Shown: positions 17,037-23,200 of the stretch, in pieces
Layout: each line of letters starts with the position of its first letter
Numbering within the stretch: the stretch's first letter is position 1
Assembly: GCA_902790345.1 (NCBI GenBank)
Contig: CADARO010000004.1
Coordinates: 1-46,971 of the forward strand
Direction of reading: 5' to 3'
Origin: an uncultured Eubacteriales bacterium
GTDB taxonomy: Bacteria; Bacillota; Clostridia; Christensenellales; Aristaeellaceae
Length of the DNA stretch: 46,971 nt
Position numbers and translations under genes: made by a program
Notes under the pieces: generated by a model
What the model saw: the letters and a program-made list of their open reading frames with translations, nothing else
Told to the model about the DNA's origin: nothing
The model's database searches: none

Positions 17037-17278
17037 GCTGGCACAGCTACGCGGACGCCGACGCGAAATGTCCCTTCTACGCGGAACAGGGTTTGCTCTA
17101 CGTGAAGTGCGAGGGGCTGACGCCTAACGGTCGATTGTTTCTCCAATTCAAGCGGACGGAGGAGCAAAAAAAGTGGGTTGCGCGGTACTGCAACAGAATA
17201 AAGCACTGCCGGGAGTGTCCGCTGTGGGAATCGCTGTGGAAGGACTGTGAGAGAAAGCATCCAGACGGCGCGGAATAA
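17033..17278 (+). CDS. Small Cys-rich phage protein
   Basis: This is an 81-aa protein with a GTG start at 17033 overlapping the previous stop. The spacing CPFY, VKCEG, RYC and HCRECPLW matches a small Cys-rich protein seen in many clostridial phages and elements between the recombination genes and regulators; five cysteines could hold zinc. Function unknown. It is the last gene of the early operon before the terminator at 17378. Confidence 0.6.
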   Translation: MSWHSYADADAKCPFYAEQGLLYVKCEGLTPNGRLFLQFKRTEEQKKWVARYCNRIKHCRECPLWESLWKDCERKHPDGAE

Positions 17279-17377
17279 GGCCGGGAATCGGCGGGCATCG
17301 GTTGCGCGTGAAATTTATCACAGAAACCGAAAAACCGGCGAGAATGGCCTTCCTGGCCGTCTGGCGACGTGCAAACG

Positions 17378-17410
17378 AAAAGGGGCCTCGGCGGAGGCTC
17401 CCTTTCTTCA
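17378..17410 (+). terminator. Bidirectional terminator
   Basis: The arms AAAGGGGCCTC and GAGGCTCCCTTT pair across a short GGCG-type loop, with an A-run before and a T-rich stretch after. It lies between the plus-strand early operon and the minus-strand XRE gene that ends at 17408. Confidence 0.75.
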
Positions 17411-17701
17411 TGATCTGAGCGGCACAATGGCGAGTGTTTTCCCCATCGCTGCCAGCACCTTTAGCATGGTATCGAGCTGCGGGTTTGCGTCCGCGCGTTC
17501 CATCCGCGCGATCTGCGGCTGTTTTACACCGCTCAGCTCTTCAAGTTCCCGCTGACTGAGACCCTGCTCCTGCCTTGCCTGGACAAGCGCGGTAATCAAG
17601 GCGGCGCGGAGGTCGCTTTCCGCTATCTCTTCCGGCGTGAAATGCTCCTTGTCAAACGCTTCATCCCAAATCGGGAAGCCGCCCTTCGTTATCTCGTGCA
17701 T
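17408..17701 (-). CDS. XRE helix-turn-helix protein, HigA-antitoxin-like
   Basis: This is a 97-aa protein starting at ATG 17701 with GGAGG eight bases upstream. The helix-turn-helix lies at about residues 38-90 (ALVQARQEQGLSQRELEELS, then KQPQIARMER and LKVLAAMG). The N-terminal part (PIWDEAFDKEHFTPEEIAES) is the form seen in antitoxins paired with HigB/RelE toxins. No toxin gene is next to it; the gene upstream encodes a ribbon-helix-helix protein. It may be an orphan antitoxin or simply a regulator. Confidence 0.75.
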   Translation of the reverse strand: MHEITKGGFPIWDEAFDKEHFTPEEIAESDLRAALITALVQARQEQGLSQRELEELSGVKQPQIARMERADANPQLDTMLKVLAAMGKTLAIVPLRS

Positions 17702-17742
17702 CGCGTCTTCCTCCGTATGCCCATATGATAACACAGGAGTTA

Positions 17743-17982
17743 TCATATGTCAAGGGCATTCTCGGATGGCTCCTCCGCCTCGCCCTTCTTCCACTCCGCC
17801 TCCGAGAGCCCCATATCGGCCCGCAGGAGCGCGTTCACAAGGCCGTTGACAGATTCGCCCTTGCGCTGGGCGTGAGCCTCTACGGCGGCCTTCTGAGCTT
17901 TAGGAATCTTGATGTTCAAGCGGCTGTAGTTCTCTTTGACGTACTTATCGACAGCTCGCATACCTGCTTTTGAATAAGCCAA
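17743..17982 (-). CDS. Arc/CopG-like ribbon-helix-helix protein
   Basis: This is a 79-aa protein. I start it at TTG 17982 (reading LAYSKAGMRAVDKYVKENYS) because GGAGG lies eight bases upstream; the ATG at 17997 overlaps that site. Family members usually begin MAYSKAGMRA. The ribbon-helix-helix is at about residues 18-60 (RLNIKIPKAQKAAVEAHAQR, then ESVNGLVNALLRADM). It is a dimeric DNA binder and probable autoregulator. It shares orientation with the XRE gene 41 bp downstream. Confidence 0.75.
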   Translation of the reverse strand: MAYSKAGMRAVDKYVKENYSRLNIKIPKAQKAAVEAHAQRKGESVNGLVNALLRADMGLSEAEWKKGEAEEPSENALDI

Positions 17983-18064
17983 TTTCAACACCTCCACACC
18001 GGTATTATATCACTAGCTTAATATTGGTGCCCATATAGTATACTATATCCAGAGCTCGAGGGAA

Positions 18065-18316
18065 GGCCAAGGCAGTCACCCCGAAAGGGCAAAGAAGGCC
18101 AGACAAGAGCGGAATCGGATGATGCGAGTCGCTCAGAGAGCAAAAGCAGCAATGCCCTCCGCCGCCTTCCCCAAGCTGAACAAAGGAACCGGCCAAGGCA
18201 GTCACCCGCAAGGCAAAGAAGGCAAGGTAAGAGCGGTTCGGGATGATGCGAGTAGCGACAGACTGTGAAAGCAGCAACGCCCACCGTCGCCGGTTCCAAA
18301 GCAGGACGAAGAGAAA
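18065..18316. repeat. Non-coding 126-bp imperfect tandem repeat
   Basis: Two copies, beginning at 18065 and 18191, share GGCCAAGGCAGTCACC, CAAAGAAGG, AAGAGCGG, GGATGATGCGAGT, AAAGCAGCAA and GCCC-CC-CCG-CGCC blocks in the same order. Minus-strand open frames across it are repeat artefacts with no ribosome site. It occupies the gap between the minus-strand ribbon-helix-helix gene and the plus-strand gene at 18331. It could be a replication-origin iteron region, a structured RNA or a regulatory region. Confidence 0.65.
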
Positions 18317-18330
18317 AGGAGGTTGAGACA

Positions 18331-18645
18331 ATGAGGTATGATCTCAGGGCAATCATGGCCCATGCGTGGCGCATTTTCCGCAAGGCCGCCGTGAGCTTCG
18401 TCGAGGCCCTGCACCGGGCCTGGCTGAGCGCGAAGGCGGAGCCCATCAACACGGCGCGTATCGAGGCGGCCAGGGCGGAGGCGGGCGTCGTCGAGACTGT
18501 CAACACCTGGGCGGGCTGGAAGGCAAGGGGCCGCGAGGTGATCCATGGCGAGAAGGCGCTGTTTGGCTGTGACCTGATTTGGGGAAGCCATGGCGACGGC
18601 GCTGTGTACAAGGCGCGGTTCTGCGGACTGAGCCAGACAGTATAA
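18331..18645 (+). CDS. Small conserved element protein, unknown
   Basis: This is a 104-aa protein starting at ATG 18331 behind AAAGGAGG. The N-terminal segment MRYDLRAIMAHAWRIFRKAA forms an amphipathic helix of a kind common in short proteins of clostridial mobile elements. The middle has a helix with KAEPINTARIEAARAEAGVV, and the end is less structured. No function can be given. It follows directly after the 126-bp repeats. Confidence 0.55.
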   Translation: MRYDLRAIMAHAWRIFRKAAVSFVEALHRAWLSAKAEPINTARIEAARAEAGVVETVNTWAGWKARGREVIHGEKALFGCDLIWGSHGDGAVYKARFCGLSQTV

Positions 18646-18759
18646 AAGCCCGCCGCTCTGGTACAGCGGCAGGCCGGGCCACACGGACGAAAGGACAAGG
18701 CCGCGGGGCTGGAGCCATTATAGCACAGTCCCCGGCCAGAACGCAAGGAGGACAAGAAA

Positions 18760-19008
18760 ATGGCAATGTTTACCACGAAACAACGGGACAGCCTCGTCGA
18801 AGACCTGGGTGAGATTTGGGAATCGCTGGAGAAGATTCATTACCTGCTGGATGAAGTCCTGGATTACTTCGAGAACACGGACGCGGATGACAAGGAGCGC
18901 AAACGCGCGGCTGCCTTCGCTTCCCTCCTGTCGGATGAAGTCTGTACCATGCAGGGCTACACGCCCTCGGTGGACTGGGGGAAGAATCTGGAGACGGTCG
19001 AGCAGTAA
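18760..19008 (+). CDS. Small acidic helical protein, unknown
   Basis: This is an 82-aa protein starting at ATG 18760 with AAGGAGG upstream. It is almost entirely helical and acidic (SLVEDLGEIWESLEKIHYLL, then DEVLDYFENTDADDKERKR). No motif recognised. It may be a small regulatory or anti-host protein, but only its position in the element supports that. It lies 114 bp after the previous gene, with no open frame in between. Confidence 0.55.
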   Translation: MAMFTTKQRDSLVEDLGEIWESLEKIHYLLDEVLDYFENTDADDKERKRAAAFASLLSDEVCTMQGYTPSVDWGKNLETVEQ

Positions 19009-19027
19009 AGGCATTCTGTACGGTGTC

Positions 19028-19058
19028 AGAGGGCTGAGGGGTGAACCTTCGGCCCTCT
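19028..19058 (+). terminator. Possible terminator hairpin
   Basis: AGAGGGC...GGG pairs with CCTTC-GGCCCTCT around a GTGAA loop. There is no clear T-run after it, so it may be only a 3' stabilising hairpin for the gene ending at 19008. Confidence 0.4.
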
Positions 19059-19152
19059 ATTGAAGTATATTTCTCATTGTGCTATGCGCTGGGCCGACGC
19101 CGCCCGTATGGTTTCTGTGACATGGCCGTATTGGTTAAGCAGTGCAAGTAGC

Positions 19153-19471
19153 CTATCTTCGCGGCGGTTGATCCATGGAAGGAAGAAAGGAAAAAGGAAC
19201 TGCAATAACATAAGGCACATAGATCTTAAACATCCGGTTTCTCAAAAATTGCCCGAAGGACAGTGGACGGCTCAAATGATTGAGATACAGTTCCAATCCT
19301 GAACACAGGAATAATACATGCACCCCTGAACCCAGCAGAGAAACGACTTTTGTCACGCTTTCTGATGTCGCTCATGTATAACTGCACAATGTGCATAGCA
19401 ATGATGCCAAGTACAGAAGCGTCTTTGGTAAAATCCATCTCGTCCGGCTTGCTGTCAGTGAATCGGAACAA
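19153..19471 (-). pseudogene. Remnant of a membrane acyltransferase (acyltransferase_3-like)
   Basis: Two overlapping minus-strand frames read like the N-terminal part of an OafA-type O-acyltransferase split by a frameshift near 19340. The first gives EMDFTKDASVLGIIAMHIVQ, like the usual first membrane helix. The second gives VHVLFLCSGLELYLNHLSRP and then FGQFLRNRMFKIYVPYVI, like the second helix and the R-x-x-R-I-x-P-x-Y-x-x segment. Nothing follows after about 19153, so most of the gene is lost. The rest of the 19009-19611 gap holds only the hairpin at 19028 and no supported gene. Confidence 0.45.
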
Positions 19472-19611
19472 GAGGCTTTTTGTTTTGATATCTATTATTC
19501 GTCATATCGCTTCTATATGCCTATTATACACCTAACAAGTCCATTCAGCAAAAAAAGATGCAGCTATAGTATCATATGCATAGAAGCTGAGTATACAGGA
19601 GGGCGAACACG

Positions 19612-19908
19612 ATGGCCAACAATTACGACAGGCACGACGAGGCGTTCCTTGAGAAGGTTGCCACCTATGGCATGGACTGCAACCCCGTAGAAGAGAAGGC
19701 ATCATGGTACCGGGTCTCGTTCATCAATGACCAGGACGATGACAGTGGCGCGTTCCCCAGCCTTGAAGGGGTGGAGGACTTCGCCGAGGAGATGATGGCG
19801 GAGGGCTTCGCCTGCGAGATCGAAGAAGCCCGGGTTCCGTCCCCTGGTGGAAGTCCAGATGCTGATGAGCAAGAGCGAAACGAGAAAGGAGGACAAACCA
19901 TGGTCTAA
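19612..19908 (+). CDS. Small acidic protein, unknown
   Basis: This is a 98-aa protein starting at ATG 19612 after CAGGAGG. It is acidic, with a probable beta-helix layout in WYRVSFINDQDDDSGAFPSL followed by VEDFAEEMMAEGFACEIEEA, and a polar disordered tail. It is not recognised. It is the last small gene before the large cargo operon and has higher GC than that operon. Confidence 0.55.
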   Translation: MANNYDRHDEAFLEKVATYGMDCNPVEEKASWYRVSFINDQDDDSGAFPSLEGVEDFAEEMMAEGFACEIEEARVPSPGGSPDADEQERNEKGGQTMV

Positions 19909-19938
19909 AAGAATTGGAGGGTAAAGCATTATTCGACG

Positions 19939-19967
19939 TAGACTTTAAACGAAAAATATGTTATGAT
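19939..19967 (+). promoter_or_regulatory. Candidate promoter of the cargo operon
   Basis: TAGACT (19939-19944), 17 bp, then TATGAT (19962-19967) in an AT-rich stretch. The transcript would carry a leader of about 230 nt up to 20202; that leader (19975-20201) shows no gene. Confidence 0.45.
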
Positions 19968-20201
19968 TATTTTATGGATGTGCATAATATAAAAACCGAC
20001 GAGAGCGATTTGTGTATATATGTGAATATATAAACATCATTTAATTTATTGTGTTTGAGGATTGCTTGAATGCGTTAACTCTCTCAAGATCAATTGCAAT
20101 CATTGACTCGACACTTTGAGGATTCTCATAAGAGCATAGAAACAAAACTGACTGTGCAATAAACATAGGACAAAATGAGGAGTTATTTGTTGGAGGAAGT
20201 T

Positions 20202-23200
20202 ATGGCGATACAGTTATTGAAGTGGTTCAAGACGCTGTTTTTCGGAAAGAGCAAAACCAATGAGCAGATGAGCAAAGAAAAGAGTCATGCGCATCGGATC
20301 GTCATTGATCTGGCGAAAGCGCCGACATGCACCGAACTCGGATTGACGGAGGGCTCGCATTGCGCCGTATGCGGAGCTATACTGAAAGTGCAGGAGGAGA
20401 TACCCGCTACAGGTCATACCGCCATTGCGGATGAAGCAAAAGCGCCAACGTGCATCGAATCTGGTCTGACGGAGGGCTCGCATTGCGCCGTGTGTGGAAC
20501 CATACTGATAGCGCAGGAGGAAATACCCGCGACAGGGCATACCGTCATTGCGGATGAAGCAAAAGCACCGACATGCACGGAGCCCGGACTGACGGAGGGC
20601 TCGCATTGCGCCGTATGCGGAGCCATACTAAAAGCGCAGGAGGAGATACCTGCTACAGGTCATACCGTCATTGCGGATGAAGCGAAAGCGCCGACATGCA
20701 CGGAATCTGGTCTGACGGAGGGCTCGCATTGCGCCGTATGCGGAGCCATACTGAAAGCGCAGGAGGAGATACCTGCTACAGGTCATACCGTAATCACGGA
20801 TGAAGCGAAAGCGCCGACATGCACGGAGCCCGGACTGACGAAAGGCTCGCACTGCGCTGTGTGTGGACTTGTCTTTGTTGCTCAAAAAGAAATTCCGGTT
20901 GTCAAGCATCAATTGGAGCATGATGAAGAAGTTAAACCGACTTATGAGCGCGCAGGACTGACGAGAGGATTTCATTGTAAAAAATGCGGCACTGTTATCA
21001 TACCTCAAATGATAATACCCGCTCTTTCAAAAGAGGAAACGAAAGAAACGGATAACACTGGCCTAAATGATAAAAACGAGAAGGAATTCCCGCCTGACCA
21101 TTCAATAGAAGACGCCGACGGGAACGAGTTTGCCGCAGAACTGACTTCCGAGAGAAACATGTCAGATCGACCGCATGAGCACATAGCGGTCATTGACAAA
21201 GCAATACCACCAACATGTACTAAAATGGGATGGACGGAAGGCTCCCATTGCGAGCTGTGCGGTGCAATACTGAAAAGACAAACCCCTGTACTCGCGACAG
21301 GGCATAAGCTTGTTGTCGAGGAAGAAAAGGCGCCGACCTGCACTGAAAGCGGTTACACAAAGGGCTTATACTGCGCTTTTTGCGAAGCGGTTTTTAAAGA
21401 ACGAAAAGAGATTCCCGCGACGGGTCATCGCATCGTATTTGACAAGGGGAGACTGCCGACATGCACGGAAACAGGCCTGACAGAAGGCACCCATTGCGCC
21501 GTATGCGGTGAAGTGCTGAAGGAGCAGGAAGAGATACCGGCGAAAGGCCATACAATGGTCATAGACGCGGCGAAAGTGCCGACAGAAACCGAGGCAGGCT
21601 TTACTGAGGGTTCTCATTGCAGCGTGTGCGGAAGGATCTTTGTGTTCCCGGTGAAGATTCCTGCTCTATCAGATGACACCAGCATGACTATGAAAGGGGA
21701 GAAATGCAAATGCAGTGGTGACCACAATGAAGTTGTCATTGACGAATCTTCATTATTCATTAACCCCAAAACCTCCGCGAAGCATGTCATAAAAGAATCC
21801 TTTAAGAACAGATATGATATATCAGGCGTGGTTTTTCCAAATGACATAACTCATATCGATGAAGGCGCGTTTGAAGGTTGTACAAACCTTTTGCAGGTGA
21901 TTGTGCCAAACTCCGTCAGGGTGATTGGCGATCGGGCTTTTAGAAATTGCAGCGCATTGAAAAGGATTGTTTTGCCCAAGCACCTAAAAGAGATTCCCAA
22001 ATCCTGCTTTGAAAACTGCTCAAGTTTGAAGACGGTTATTGTTGGTCCTGAATTGACGACCATTAAGAAGGACGCTTTTCAAGGTTGCACGTCTTTGCGA
22101 CAACTGGCTGTGCCATCCTCCTGTTGGTATATTTCTCCCAATGCCTTTTCCCCGCGGCAGGAGCGGATGGTCACGCTTTTTGTGCAGCCTGGATCATTTG
22201 CTGAGGTTTTCGCGGAAAAAAATCTCTTTCATTATCGCAATATTGCCCTCTATGACGCTTCGGAAGAAGTCAATCCTGAAGAGCATGATCTGGAAGAAAT
22301 CGATAAATCAGGCGTTGCGTGGACCGATGAATCAAATGATGAAACCAGTGAGCTGACTGCTCCAAGTGATTTGAATGGAGAAATCTCCAATGTTGAAATC
22401 ACTGAGGAAACTGCTCCGATTGATCTGAATGGAGAAATCTCCGATGTTGAAATCAGCGAAGAAACTGCCCCGAACAATTTGAATGAAGAAGCATGCATTG
22501 ATACAATTTCTGAAGCGCAGGGATCTGCCATCACGACTGAGGAAATGAATGAATCAGATCATGAAAACTTGGTTGATGAGCAGGTTGTTCCGAAGCAAAC
22601 AGAAGAAGATCAAGTAGCTCCTGGCCCCATACCTGAGAATGATGTGGCTGTTGAATCAGGCGAGGTCTCAAACAGCCAGCCAGTCGATGAAACGGTAGAT
22701 CACCCTGAGCAGATTTCACTGGCTGAGCGGCTGAAGCAGCTTACCTCTGCGCCTGCTTCCCTTTGGCCGCTGGGAAGAATGCTTGCCTTTGGCGCGAATA
22801 TGGAGGAATACGAAAGGATCAAAGTAAAGTTTATCGATCAGATTTGGAGCAAACTGGATGTCCTTGGGACAGATAGGTGCGCGGAAGAAGATTTGCTTTG
22901 GCTGACAAGACTCAATCAGAGAGCCTGGCAAAGGGCTATTAGGCTCTGCGACGCCATATCTCAGGTCAGCAAAGACCATAAGACGGGAGAGAATATCGCG
23001 ATTAAGCGAATGATGGCGCTTTCCGACGACCAGATAAGCCGGGAAATGGGATTATCGCTCAAGCAGTTGCGGCATGAGTACAAAAGCTATACAAATGCCG
23101 TGACAGATTTGTTCCGACAGCATGAGCGAGCGTTTGATTTCATGTATAAAAATGGATTGTATGATCGGGAAATCGCGATAGCGTTCTTCGGATCGGTGAC

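Noticed and set aside
18018..18776. Minus-strand frames across the 126-bp repeats as a repeat protein
   Set aside because: The repeat length is a multiple of three, so frames stay open by chance. The product is Ser/Arg/Pro-rich with no start signal, and part of it lies opposite the supported gene at 18331.
20328..20942. Regular 123-bp direct repeats as a CRISPR-like array
   Set aside because: The repeats are contiguous, coding and in frame, with no variable spacers; they are protein repeats.
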